This document shows positions 1-7,606 of a stretch of DNA of 20,464 bases, piece by piece. Origin of the DNA: an uncultured Collinsella sp. GTDB lineage: Bacteria; Actinomycetota; Coriobacteriia; Coriobacteriales; Coriobacteriaceae. Every line of letters begins with the position of its first letter. Positions within the stretch are counted from its first letter, which is position 1. Position numbers and translations under genes: made by a program. Below the pieces are notes generated by a model. That model had not been told where the DNA came from. It was given only the letters and a program-made list of their open reading frames with translations, and searched no databases. The DNA lies in the NCBI GenBank assembly GCA_900541035.1, contig UQIN01000031.1:1-20464 (forward strand), written 5' to 3'.

Positions 1-26
1 GGCCCGTGGGTTATACCCTAAGAGCA

Positions 27-49
27 AACCACCCTTTTTAAGGGTGGTT
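27..49 (+). terminator. Perfect 10-bp hairpin, possible terminator of an upstream gene
   Basis: AACCACCCTT (27-36) pairs perfectly with AAGGGTGGTT (40-49) around a TTT loop. It starts five bases after a frame-1 stop codon at 19-21. No T tract follows on either strand, so termination is inferred from shape and position only. Confidence 0.4.
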
Positions 50-233
50 CTGATTGCGGAACTCGTATTAAGTTAAGGACCAGGGGTCCTCTGCTATGTC
101 TCGCTTTGTGTCAGCAAGCTGAATTTGAAGGTCTTGGACGCGCGGTACACAGGGGCCTGGGCTGAAAAGATTTTAGTTGGTAGTCGGTCGGAGGTGGGCG
201 GGCGTTACGTTTGTCGCGAGTTCCGCATGCAAA

Positions 234-256
234 GAAGGCCACTTAATGTGGCCTTC
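234..256 (-). terminator. Hairpin terminator downstream of the P1 peptidase
   Basis: GAAGGCCAC (234-242) pairs perfectly with GTGGCCTTC (248-256) around a 5-base loop. Read on the minus strand it lies 65 bases after the peptidase stop codon and is followed by CTTTGC, a weak T tract. It is probably the end of the DJ-1/maf/peptidase transcription unit. Confidence 0.6.
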
Positions 257-321
257 GTCTTGCATAGGACTGTAGAGCAGCAAACATAACCAAGCCCCAC
301 CGGGCAACCGGTCAGGTTAGG

Positions 322-1323
322 TTACTTTGCGGCGCCGGGGATGCCGTGGGAGGTTTTGGCGGTTTTGGCTCCGTTTACGATGGCGGTCTGTAGGGCCCTT
401 ACGGCGAGCATGCCCAGCAGGTCCAGGGGTACGGCGGCGCTTGTCTGAGCGTCTAGCTTGCCGCTGGCGAGGGTGTAGATGGTATCGCCGTCGTTGGTGG
501 TGTGCGTGGGGCGGATGGCGTGCGCATAGGCATCTGCTGCCATCTGGGAGACCTTTGTGGCCTGCGCCTTGGTGAGCTCCACGTTGGTGACGATGCAGCT
601 GATGGTGGTGTTGGTGCGGTCGAGCGGCATTTGCATGGAGCCGGCTGCGGCAAAGGCTGCGAGCTCCATGTCGACGATCTGGTCGCTATCTGCTGCAGCG
701 CGCATTCCGGCGACCCATTCACCGGTGAAGGGGTCGATGACGTTGCCGCAGGCATTGACCGAGACCACGGCGCCCACCTTAACAGGGCCGAGTGCCACGG
801 CGGCAGCGCCTAGGCCAGCCTTCATGCAGGTGGCGGGGCCCATGAGCTTGCCCACGGCGGCACCGGTGCCGGCACCTACATTGCCCTGCTCGAGCGCGGT
901 GGGGGTGTTGTCGAGCGCCTCACGCACGGCGGAGATGCCAGCCTCAATGTCGGGGCGTACGGTGGGGTCGCCAAAGGCGAGGTCGAAGATGCAGCTGGAG
1001 CACACGATGGGCACCTGCGTGGGGCCGACGGGAAGGCCGATGCCGCGGCTCTCGAGCTCGCGGGCGACGCCGCTTGCGGCCTCCAGACCAAAGGCCGATC
1101 CACCCGAAAGGCAGACGGCGTGTACCTTGTCCACAGTGTTCTCGGGACGCAGCAGGTCGGTCTCGCGCGATGCCGGGGCACCGCCGCGAACGTCAACACC
1201 GCCGGTGGCACCCTCGGGTGCCACGATTACGGTGCAACCGGTGCCGGCCTCCTCGTCCGTATAGTTGCCAAAGCAAAAGCCATCGACATCACAAACGTCA
1301 ATGGCCTCAAGCAGTGTATCCAT
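322..1323 (-). CDS. P1 family peptidase (DmpA/NylC-type, self-cleaving N-terminal nucleophile hydrolase)
   Basis: A 333-residue protein of peptidase family P1 (L-aminopeptidase/D-esterase DmpA, nylon hydrolase NylC). In this family the precursor cuts itself before a Thr or Ser, which becomes the N-terminal nucleophile of the small subunit. By analogy with NylC the cut should fall between Asn238 and Thr239 in RTNTTISCIVTN. Asn190 in the SVNACGN stretch and Asp278/Asp280 in NDGD match the other NylC catalytic positions. Glycine-rich CLSGGSAFGLEAASGV (71-86) and GNVGAGTGA (147-155) are family signatures. No signal peptide is seen, so it is probably cytoplasmic. The ATG start has TAGGAG five bases upstream. 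It lies 101 bases after maf on the same strand, with a hairpin between them. The natural substrate cannot be read from sequence. Confidence 0.9.
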   Translation of the reverse strand: MDTLLEAIDVCDVDGFCFGNYTDEEAGTGCTVIVAPEGATGGVDVRGGAPASRETDLLRPENTVDKVHAVCLSGGSAFGLEAASGVARELESRGIGLPVGPTQVPIVCSSCIFDLAFGDPTVRPDIEAGISAVREALDNTPTALEQGNVGAGTGAAVGKLMGPATCMKAGLGAAAVALGPVKVGAVVSVNACGNVIDPFTGEWVAGMRAAADSDQIVDMELAAFAAAGSMQMPLDRTNTTISCIVTNVELTKAQATKVSQMAADAYAHAIRPTHTTNDGDTIYTLASGKLDAQTSAAVPLDLLGMLAVRALQTAIVNGAKTAKTSHGIPGAAK

Positions 1324-1393
1324 GTTTTACTCCTATCGGTTTTCCGCCGGGCCTTATGCCCGGTCGGGATCCGTACGGTACGCCGAAATTGTA

Positions 1394-1416
1394 GGCGCTG
1401 GGGGATACCCAGCGCC
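1394..1416 (-). terminator. Hairpin between maf and the P1 peptidase gene
   Basis: GGCGCTGGG (1394-1402) pairs perfectly with CCCAGCGCC (1408-1416), loop of five. It lies 8 bases past the maf stop on the minus strand. The following sequence (TACAATTTCG) has no proper T run, so it may only reduce read-through into the peptidase gene or protect the maf mRNA end. Confidence 0.5.
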
Positions 1417-1424
1417 AGATGCAA

Positions 1425-2006
1425 TTACGATAGTTTTTGAATTGCGCGCGCGACGCGAGCGATGGGCAGGCCCACCACGTTGTAGAAGTCGCCCGAAATA
1501 TCATGCACGAGCATGCGCCCACCGACGCCCTGGATGCCGTAGGCGCCGGCTTTGTCCATGGGCTCGCCCGAGGCGACGTAGCGCCCAATCTGCTCGTCGG
1601 TGAGCTCATAGAACGTCACGTCGGTCACATCGACAAACGACAGGCTCTCGGCGGCGTGCGGGGCTGTGACGTCTCCGGCCCTAACGATGCAGACGCCGGT
1701 TGCGACCTGGTGCGTGCGCCCCGAGAGCTCATGGAGCATGGTGCGGGCTTCGCCCTCGTTTGCCGGCTTGCCCAAAAGCTTGCCATCGAAGGTGACGATG
1801 GTGTCGGCCGCGATAGTCAGCTCATTGGGCTCGGCGTGCTCGGCGGCAATGGCGGCGGCCTTAGCGCGTGCTAAGCGCTCGACAAGCGTAAGCGGGGTCT
1901 CGTCATCAAAAGGAGTCTCGTCGATGTCAGCGGGAATGACGCGGATGTCGTAGCCCGCTTCGCGCATCAACTCGATGCGGCGCGGTGATTGCGAAGCCAA
2001 AATCAT
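1425..2006 (-). CDS. maf: Maf family nucleotide pyrophosphatase
   Basis: A 193-residue Maf/YhdE-type protein. These enzymes hydrolyse nucleoside triphosphates, typically dTTP and UTP or modified nucleotides, to the monophosphate plus pyrophosphate. They are linked to nucleotide-pool cleaning and, in some bacteria, to septum inhibition. Family motifs are complete: SQSPRR at 5-10, AADTIV with the catalytic-type Asp68, LGKP at 78-81, SGRTHQV at 95-101, SGEPMDKAGAYGIQG at 146-160 and the C-terminal GDFYNVVGLP. Length is normal. The ATG overlaps the stop of the upstream DJ-1 gene as ATGA, so translation is probably coupled. The motifs fit the dTTP/UTP subgroup, but exact specificity is inferred. 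Confidence 0.95.
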   Translation of the reverse strand: MILASQSPRRIELMREAGYDIRVIPADIDETPFDDETPLTLVERLARAKAAAIAAEHAEPNELTIAADTIVTFDGKLLGKPANEGEARTMLHELSGRTHQVATGVCIVRAGDVTAPHAAESLSFVDVTDVTFYELTDEQIGRYVASGEPMDKAGAYGIQGVGGRMLVHDISGDFYNVVGLPIARVARAIQKLS

Positions 2007-2545
2007 AGCTGAATGCCCTCGGTAACCTTCTCGACAGCCTTGTCGCCGGCGAGCGTACGCAGCAGCTCAAGCGCAAAGGGGAGCGACTGGGCCATGCCGC
2101 TGGCAGTGATGATGTTGCCGTCGTGTGTGACCTTGTCGCCGGTATAGGCGCCCTCGGGGAAGCTCTTCTCAAAGCCGGGGAAGCATGTGGCGCGGCGTCC
2201 CTCGAGCAGGTCGAGCTCGCCCAGGATAAACGGGGCGGCGCAGATGGCGGCAACATGCTTGGTCGCGGCGAACTCGCAGACTACGTCGCAGACGCGCTGG
2301 TCGGCGCGCAGGTTGGTAGCGCCGGGCAGACCGCCGGGCAGCACGACGCAGTCATACTCGTCAAAGTTAATCTCGTCAAAGAGTGCGTCGCAGGTTACGG
2401 GAATCTGCAGCGAGCTCACGACCTCGCGCGTGGGCATGACCGAGACGAGCGTGGCGCGCACGCCGCCGCGACGCATGACGTCGACCATGGTCAGGCATTC
2501 AATCGTTTCAAAGCCATCGGCGGCAAGAACGGCAACGCTGGGCAT
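2003..2545 (-). CDS. DJ-1/PfpI (YajL-like) family protein
   Basis: A 180-residue DJ-1/PfpI superfamily protein. It begins MPSVAVLAADGFETIE and carries the nucleophile-elbow cysteine Cys102 in AAICAAP. Glu13 corresponds to the conserved Glu18 of human DJ-1. The VDVMRRGGV segment and the ATCFPGFE stretch are typical of bacterial YajL/ThiJ-like members. The family includes oxidative-stress chaperones and claimed glyoxalase or deglycase activities; which applies here is not decidable. I chose the ATG at 2545 because AAAGGA lies seven bases upstream and the family N-terminus begins there. An ATG at 2611 would add 22 unrelated residues. The gene overlaps maf by 4 bases, so the pair should be co-transcribed. 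Confidence 0.9.
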   Translation of the reverse strand: MPSVAVLAADGFETIECLTMVDVMRRGGVRATLVSVMPTREVVSSLQIPVTCDALFDEINFDEYDCVVLPGGLPGATNLRADQRVCDVVCEFAATKHVAAICAAPFILGELDLLEGRRATCFPGFEKSFPEGAYTGDKVTHDGNIITASGMAQSLPFALELLRTLAGDKAVEKVTEGIQL

Positions 2546-2582
2546 AAGGGTTCCTTTCATAGGGCGGCATACAATTAGCCGT

Positions 2583-2611
2583 CTTATACCCCGAAGACCC
2601 CCGCTTGCCAC
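2583..2611 (-). promoter_or_regulatory. Possible promoter of the DJ-1/maf unit
   Basis: On the minus strand, TATAAG (2588-2583) is preceded by GTGGCA (2611-2606) with a 17-base spacer, placing a start site about 30 bases before the chosen ATG. The -10 match is good and the -35 match moderate. No other signal was found. Confidence 0.35.
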
Positions 2612-2751
2612 GCACCATTCCCCAATGATTTTGATCCTCGCCCCAGAAAAACATGCAGGGTGGATGGGTGTTGCGCACTAGGAGGGGCTTGCGGTGCGGC
2701 GATAAAATCTCGGCATCCGTCATCTTTCGCTACATGAGGAGCTGATGAGCG

Positions 2752-3051
2752 ATGATAGGCCTTAGGGTATCCGATCTTCTCGTTTTGCTAGTTGTATTTG
2801 GTGGTGTCGCGGCTGTTGCCTTTGCTGTTATCTTGAACAAGGAATCGTCGAATAAGCCTCAGCCTCCGCAGTCCAATCCGTACCAGCAAATGCCTCCTGT
2901 GCAACAGGTCCCGCCGACACAGCAGGTGCCGACGGCAATCGATGATGCTCAGCCAGTTGAGCCCGCTCATTTTTGCCCACAGTGTGGCTCAATGTTGGAG
3001 GCAAACGCATCCTTCTGCCAAAACTGCGGCGCTCCGGTCAGCCATCAGTAA
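2752..3051 (+). CDS. Small membrane-anchored zinc-ribbon protein
   Basis: A 99-residue protein I cannot name. Residues 8-28 form one hydrophobic membrane segment near the N-terminus. Residues 35-60 are a Pro/Gln-rich linker with a loosely repeated QQVPP pattern. The C-terminus is a zinc ribbon with Cys75, Cys78, Cys89 and Cys92 (CPQC, ten residues, CQNC), the form found in many small zinc_ribbon_2 proteins. The expected arrangement is an anchor in the membrane with the metal-binding knob on a flexible stalk, probably facing the cytoplasm. GAGGAG (2736-2741) lies ten bases before the ATG; a nearer ATG at 2745 runs into a stop after six codons. It stands alone and is convergent with the methyltransferase gene. 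Confidence 0.75.
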   Translation: MIGLRVSDLLVLLVVFGGVAAVAFAVILNKESSNKPQPPQSNPYQQMPPVQQVPPTQQVPTAIDDAQPVEPAHFCPQCGSMLEANASFCQNCGAPVSHQ

Positions 3052-3058
3052 TGAAATA

Positions 3059-3108
3059 GGGCGGGGTTCAGCAATCATTCACCACTCGATGATTGCTGAA
3101 CCCCGCCC
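3059..3108. terminator. Long bidirectional hairpin terminator
   Basis: Positions 3059-3078 pair perfectly with 3089-3108, a 20-bp stem with a 10-base loop. It sits between two convergent genes, 7 bases after the zinc-ribbon stop and 16 bases after the methyltransferase stop. It should end transcription from both sides. Neither side has a strong T run, so the stem does most of the work. Confidence 0.8.
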
Positions 3109-3124
3109 CCTAAAACAGATTAGT

Positions 3125-4438
3125 TTAGTTGCGCTTGAGGTGGACGACTGTTTCGCAGTGGAAGGTTTGCGGGAACAGATCGACTGGCGTGATCTTTACG
3201 GGGGAGAAGGTGCCTTCTTCGACAAAGCGTTTGAGATCGCGCGCCAGGGTGGCCGGGTCGCAGCTCACATAGGCGACATCGCGAGCGCTTGTGCTGGCGA
3301 TGAGGTCGATGGCCTCAGGCGCTAGGCCTGCACGCGGCGGGTCGACTACTAGGACATCGGCGTCCTGGTCGGGGAACTCGCGCACCGCGTCTCCGCCAAT
3401 GACGTCGACGTTATCAAGCTTGTTGATTTCCAGGTTACGGCGTAGATCGCGCACGGCGGGGCCGTAGGCCTCGACGGCAGCGACAAAGTCGCAGCGGCGG
3501 GCGAGCGGCAGGGTAAAGGTGCCGGCACCGCAGTACAGGTCCACGGCAAGCTCGTCTTCCTGCGGATCGAGCGCCTCCATAACGAGCTCGATCAAAATCT
3601 CGGCGCCCTTGGTGTTGACTTGGAAAAACGATGGGGCGGACAGGCGCATCTGGCCGTCAGCGATGTTCTCGGTCCACGAGCCCTCACCGGCGAGCATCTC
3701 CACCTTAGAGACACGGCGGGCCTTCTTTTCGCCCTTGCTCATCACGCGCACGATGCTCGTGGGATGAGCGGCGTCCGCCAGCACGCGGGAGACCTGCGAG
3801 CGCGGAAAAGAGCCTGTCGGCGTCCAGAGTGCGACCTCGAGTGCCTTGGTGCGGCGCGATGCGCGAATGCCCACGCGTTCGAGCCCCAAGTCATGGCTGC
3901 CGCTTAGATAGTTAAGTGCGCCGACGACCGATTTGAGTGCCTTCGGGAAGCGCTTATCGAACAGCGGACACATATCGACGGTCACGATTTTGCTGGGGTC
4001 GACACCGTGCATGCCAAGGCGCACGCGACCGTTGACGACGGTCGGTTCGAGCTCGATTTTATTGCGGTAGCCCCAGTCGTCCTTGGTGTGGCAGATGGGC
4101 TGTACCAACTCATCGACCTGCTCAGGAGCGAACTTGCCGATGCGCTCGAGCGTGGAGCGCAGGTTTTGCTCCTTGGCGGCGAGCTGTGCCGTGCGTGAGA
4201 GATTGCCCCACGAGCAGCCGCCGCAGATGCCCACGAAGGGGCAGGGAGGCTGAATGCGATCGGGGCTTGGCTCCAGAATCTCGGTGGTGCGGGCGCGCAT
4301 GAACGACTTGCCGTCCTGTACGACCTCGGCCTCGACGATGTCGCCTGCCACGGCGCCCTGCACAAAGACGGCCTTGCCGTTGTCGGCGTGCGCCAGCCCG
4401 TCGGCGCCGTAGGTCATCGATTCTATAGTGAGCTTCAT
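3125..4438 (-). CDS. rlmD: 23S rRNA (uracil-5)-methyltransferase, RlmD/RumA family
   Basis: A 437-residue class I SAM methyltransferase of the TrmA/RumA family, which makes 5-methyluridine in 23S rRNA (U1939 in E. coli for RlmD; some Gram-positive members also modify U747). Residues 1-55 form a TRAM RNA-binding domain. Cys66, Cys72, Cys75 and Cys157 match the iron-sulfur cluster ligands (CPFVGICGGC and DMCP). The SAM loop is DLYCGAGTF (300-308), followed by DPPRAGL and SCDPATL, whose Cys393 is the catalytic nucleophile; Glu429 in HCETVVHL fits the general base. I chose the ATG at 4438 because AGG with good spacing precedes it. An ATG at 4474 would add 12 residues without a ribosome site. The exact target uridine is inferred. 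Confidence 0.9.
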   Translation of the reverse strand: MKLTIESMTYGADGLAHADNGKAVFVQGAVAGDIVEAEVVQDGKSFMRARTTEILEPSPDRIQPPCPFVGICGGCSWGNLSRTAQLAAKEQNLRSTLERIGKFAPEQVDELVQPICHTKDDWGYRNKIELEPTVVNGRVRLGMHGVDPSKIVTVDMCPLFDKRFPKALKSVVGALNYLSGSHDLGLERVGIRASRRTKALEVALWTPTGSFPRSQVSRVLADAAHPTSIVRVMSKGEKKARRVSKVEMLAGEGSWTENIADGQMRLSAPSFFQVNTKGAEILIELVMEALDPQEDELAVDLYCGAGTFTLPLARRCDFVAAVEAYGPAVRDLRRNLEINKLDNVDVIGGDAVREFPDQDADVLVVDPPRAGLAPEAIDLIASTSARDVAYVSCDPATLARDLKRFVEEGTFSPVKITPVDLFPQTFHCETVVHLKRN

Positions 4439-4487
4439 ATTCCTGCCTGTCATTCGCGTTGTTGTTCGCACCATGGTAGCAGGGAAA

Positions 4488-4527
4488 AGCGCCCCGCATC
4501 CGAGGCTTTCCTCAAATGCGGGGCGCT
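4488..4527 (-). terminator. Intrinsic terminator of ppk1
   Basis: AGCGCCCCGCAT (4488-4499) pairs perfectly with ATGCGGGGCGCT (4516-4527). An inner GAGG/CCTC pair (4502-4505 with 4510-4513) caps the stem. Read on the minus strand it lies 24 bases after the ppk1 stop and ends in TTTTCCC. It separates ppk1 from the methyltransferase gene, which runs in the same direction and so probably has its own promoter in the short space that follows. Confidence 0.85.
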
Positions 4528-4551
4528 TCTACAAACTGCTTCTACAAACGA

Positions 4552-7125
4552 CTATTTCGTCTTGCCGGTAATGAGCGTCTTAAGACCCAGGCCGATCAGG
4601 CCCAGGCCTATGCGCACGCGACCGGGGCGATGGCGCTCGATGGCCTTGGTCTTGCCGGCGGGCTTATCGCGACGGGTGCTCGTCTCGGATACGGGCTTGG
4701 TGACCTGCGGCTCGGGCTGAGGTGCAGGTGCAGGCTCGGGCTCAATGACAGTCGCCTGGACCTTCTGAACCTCGGGTGTGGTCGGCTGCGGCTTAGGAGC
4801 AGGGGTGGGCTTTGCCTCGGCGGCGGGCTCCGGAGTCGCGGTAGCGGGCTCGGGCGCTTTCTCCACGGCGGTCTCTGCGGCAGCCTCGGGCTCATTCACC
4901 GGGGGAGCTGCAACCGCTTCCGGTTTGGCAGCTGCCCCGTGTTCAACCTCGGCCTGAATGGCCTCCTCGGCCACACGTTCCTTCTCCTGTGCGCGCTGCT
5001 GCGCGGCGGCCTCGGCGTTGCGATAGGCACGCTCCAGTAGAGCTTCCTGCGAGTTGAAGGGTTTCTCACCCTCTGCACGCTCCACGGGGACCCAGGTGCC
5101 GTCGCTCGTGAGGCTGCGGGCCTTCACGTTGTCCCGCAGCTGCATGCCCATATACTCGTGCACTAGGGCGCGGCAGGTGGGGTCGAGCACGGGGAAGGCG
5201 ATCTCCACGCGGTGCTCGGTGTTGCGCGTCATCATGTCTGCCGAGCTCAGGTAAATCATGTCCGAGTCCACGCCAAAAGCGTAAACACGGGCGTGCTCCA
5301 AAAAGCGTCCGACGATGGAGCGGACATGCACGTTCTCGGTCTTGCCCGGAATACCGGGCTTGAGGCACGAGATGCCGCGGATGATCATGTCTACGCGCAC
5401 GCCGGCACACGATGCCTCGGCGATCTTGTCGATGACCTCGCGGTCGGTCAGCGAGTTGAGCTTAAAGAACACGCGGGCGGGCTCGCCGGCAAGGGCGCGC
5501 TGAATCTCGCGGTCAAGCCCGCGCATGATGAGCGGTTTCAGTCCGACGGGCGCCACACCCAGGAAGCGGTAGTCGCCGCGCAGGTTGCCCAGCGACAGAT
5601 TGCGGAAGAACAGGTTGGCGTCTTCACCGATGCCGGGATGGGCTGTCATGAGCATAAAGTCGCTGTAGAGTTTGGCCGTCTTCTCGTTAAAGTTGCCGGT
5701 GCCCAAAAGCGTGAGGCGGGTGAGCGCCATGCCCTCGCGATAGGTGAGCTGGCAGATCTTTGAGTGGCATTTAAAGCCCTCGGAACCATAGATGACGGTG
5801 CAGCCCGCCTCTTCCAGACGCTCGGCCCACTCGATGTTGTTCTGCTCGTCAAAGCGGGCACGAAGTTCCATGAGCACCGTGACCTCTTTGCCGTTCTCGG
5901 CAGCATCGATCAGCGACTCGCACAGGCGGCTCTGCTTGGCCACGCGGTAGAGTGTGATGCGCAGCGAGATGCACTCGGGGTCGTAGGCGGCCTCGTGCAC
6001 CAGATCCAGGAAGGGGTTCATGGCCTCGTAGGGATAAAAGAGCAGCTTGTCGCCCTGCAGCACCTGTTCGCGGATGGAGCGGGTCATATCGATGGTGGGG
6101 TTGGGCTGCGGCTTAAACGGCGTAAAGAGGAGCTCGTTGCGTAGGTGCTCGGGAATCTTGCCCTCAATGCCAAAGACGTAGCCCAGGTCGAGCGGGATAT
6201 CGCAGGTAAAGACCGAGCGGCGCGAAAGCTCGAGCGCCTTGCGGATGGTCTTGAGCGTCGCCTTCTCGAGCGACCCCGAGACCGCGAGCACAACCGGCTG
6301 CAGACGCAGGCGCTTCTTGAGAATGCGCTTCATGTGCTGGCGGTAGTCCTCTTCCTCTTCGACGCCCTCGCCGTCCGGATCGATGTCGGCGTTGCGGGTG
6401 ACTCGGATGAGCGCGCGGTCGAGTGGCTTATAGGAGCCAAAGCAGCTGTCCAGGCAGGCGAGGATGACGTCCTCGAGCAAGATGTAGGAGTAGGTGCCGG
6501 TGGGCGAGGGGATCTCGACCACGCGGTTCATCGAGGCGGGAATCTCGATAAGGCCCAGTAGGCTCTCCTCGTCGGTGGCGCCGTCCAGACCACAGGCCAG
6601 ATAGAGCGCGCCGTTGCGCAGGTTGGGGAAGGGGTGGCGAGGATCGATGACCAGCGGCGAGATGACCGGCGACACGTAGGCCTGGAAGTAGCGGGTTACA
6701 AAGGTGCGCTCCTCGGGCGTAAGCGAATCGATGTGGGCGCGGTGAACGCCCAAGGTGTCGAGCTTGCCCTCGATGCTCTTAAAGATGGACTCCCAACGGG
6801 TAAGGAGCCCGGGCATTTCGGCCATGACAGCATCGACCTGTTCGGAGGCGGTCATATTGCTCTTGTTGTCGACAGGTTGTTTTTTGAGCTCCGCCAGATC
6901 GGACAGGCCGCCCACGCGCACCATAAGGAACTCGTCGAGGTTGGACTCGAAGATCGAGACGAACTTTAGTCGCTCGAATAACGGAACGGTTTCGTCGAAG
7001 GCTTCGTCGAGCACGCGGTTGTCAAAGCGTAGCCAGCTGAGCTCTCGGTTTTGCGTGTATGAGAAGTCGCGCGGCGGTTTGCGCAGCTTTGCGGCGGCTT
7101 GCTTCTTTTCGATTTTGCTCGGCAT
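4552..7125 (-). CDS. ppk1: Polyphosphate kinase 1 with long low-complexity C-terminal tail
   Basis: PPK1 reversibly moves the gamma phosphate of ATP onto polyphosphate. Numbered from the ATG at 7125 (857 residues): the N-domain has RELSWLRFDNRVLDEA near 27-42 and ESNLDEFLMVRV near 60-71. The phospho-accepting His454 is in GFKCHSKICQL, followed by LGTGNFNEKTAKLYSDF. The second active-site His611 is in FLEHARVYAFG. The catalytic core ends near 700, the usual family length. About 150 further residues are Ala/Pro/Glu/Lys-rich and end in basic residues plus a Gly/Leu/Ile stretch. An ATG at 7131 would add two residues; GGA spacing favours 7125. A GTG at 7170 is unlikely because it precedes the predicted transcription start. 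The gene appears to be transcribed alone. Confidence 0.95.
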   Translation of the reverse strand: MPSKIEKKQAAAKLRKPPRDFSYTQNRELSWLRFDNRVLDEAFDETVPLFERLKFVSIFESNLDEFLMVRVGGLSDLAELKKQPVDNKSNMTASEQVDAVMAEMPGLLTRWESIFKSIEGKLDTLGVHRAHIDSLTPEERTFVTRYFQAYVSPVISPLVIDPRHPFPNLRNGALYLACGLDGATDEESLLGLIEIPASMNRVVEIPSPTGTYSYILLEDVILACLDSCFGSYKPLDRALIRVTRNADIDPDGEGVEEEEDYRQHMKRILKKRLRLQPVVLAVSGSLEKATLKTIRKALELSRRSVFTCDIPLDLGYVFGIEGKIPEHLRNELLFTPFKPQPNPTIDMTRSIREQVLQGDKLLFYPYEAMNPFLDLVHEAAYDPECISLRITLYRVAKQSRLCESLIDAAENGKEVTVLMELRARFDEQNNIEWAERLEEAGCTVIYGSEGFKCHSKICQLTYREGMALTRLTLLGTGNFNEKTAKLYSDFMLMTAHPGIGEDANLFFRNLSLGNLRGDYRFLGVAPVGLKPLIMRGLDREIQRALAGEPARVFFKLNSLTDREVIDKIAEASCAGVRVDMIIRGISCLKPGIPGKTENVHVRSIVGRFLEHARVYAFGVDSDMIYLSSADMMTRNTEHRVEIAFPVLDPTCRALVHEYMGMQLRDNVKARSLTSDGTWVPVERAEGEKPFNSQEALLERAYRNAEAAAQQRAQEKERVAEEAIQAEVEHGAAAKPEAVAAPPVNEPEAAAETAVEKAPEPATATPEPAAEAKPTPAPKPQPTTPEVQKVQATVIEPEPAPAPQPEPQVTKPVSETSTRRDKPAGKTKAIERHRPGRVRIGLGLIGLGLKTLITGKTK

Positions 7126-7160
7126 ATGCATCTGTCCGTTCAGTCCCCACAGGGGACGGT

Positions 7161-7188
7161 AGCCTAACACTATTCACTATTGTCTCAA
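7161..7188 (-). promoter_or_regulatory. Probable ppk1 promoter
   Basis: On the minus strand, TTGAGA (7188-7183) is followed after 16 bases by TAGGCT (7166-7161). Transcription would start near 7154, just ahead of a small GTCCCC/GGGGAC hairpin (7143-7157) and about 25-30 bases before the ppk1 ATG. The -35 is good and the -10 only fair. Confidence 0.4.
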
Positions 7189-7218
7189 TTTAGTCTACCG
7201 CTGGCACGGACGTATCGC

Positions 7219-7230
7219 GTGAACGGTATC
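7219..7230 (-). promoter_or_regulatory. Distal operator-like site upstream of arcA1
   Basis: GTGAACGGTATC is repeated exactly upstream of arcA2 at 10364-10375. Its reverse complement resembles the promoter-proximal half-site TATGCCGTTCA. It lies about 310 bases above the proximal pair. Unlike the arcA2 distal site, it has no clear second half-site 21 bases away. Confidence 0.4.
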
Positions 7231-7530
7231 TTTACCTACTTCTTACGCTGCCAAGGCATGCAACTAACTGTCCAACTCGTTTGGAAACAATCTATATCCA
7301 TACTCAACTGGTGAGGATGTATGAATAAGAATGATTGCGAGCTGAATATAATCGAATCCAAATTGAATCATGGACAAACGACATATATATGCAGAAAACC
7401 GTTTTAGCTATGCAATTCCTAAACATGAAAATATTTGTGCAATCTAGCTTAATTCCTTAGAAAAAAGAACATTTACCTTTGAAAACCTGCTTTAGAGAAC
7501 CGAAGTGCATCATGGGGGAATCATATGCGA

Positions 7531-7600
7531 TATGCCGTTCATCGCACTTTGTTGACCGTTCGGGGGCGAGGTGGAATTGCGTGTGGAATTTGGATATAAC
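7531..7600 (+). promoter_or_regulatory. arcA1 promoter with paired CCGTTC half-sites
   Basis: CCGTTC half-sites at 7535-7540 and 7556-7561 are direct repeats 21 bases apart, two helical turns. The second begins a 22-base block (7555-7576) that recurs exactly upstream of arcA2 and ends in GTGGAA at the -35 position. After 18 bases comes the -10 box TATAAC (7595-7600). The lack of a consensus -35 next to a conserved operator suggests activator-dependent transcription. The regulator is unknown. Confidence 0.75.
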
Positions 7601-7606
7601 TAGAGC

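Larger units (their letters stand above)
1..321. other. Left-edge non-coding stretch
   Basis: No convincing gene lies here. In frame 1 a stop codon (TAA) occurs at 19-21, so the last codons of a gene entering from the left could be present, but six residues are too few to identify. A perfect 10-bp hairpin follows at 27-49 and would suit the end of such a gene, although no T run follows it. A 6-bp hairpin lies at 76-90. I recognise no RNA family in the rest. Confidence 0.5.

Noticed and set aside
1..321. A structured RNA gene such as tmRNA, SRP RNA or RNase P RNA at the left edge
   Set aside because: I could not find the diagnostic core sequences of any of these families, only isolated short hairpins.
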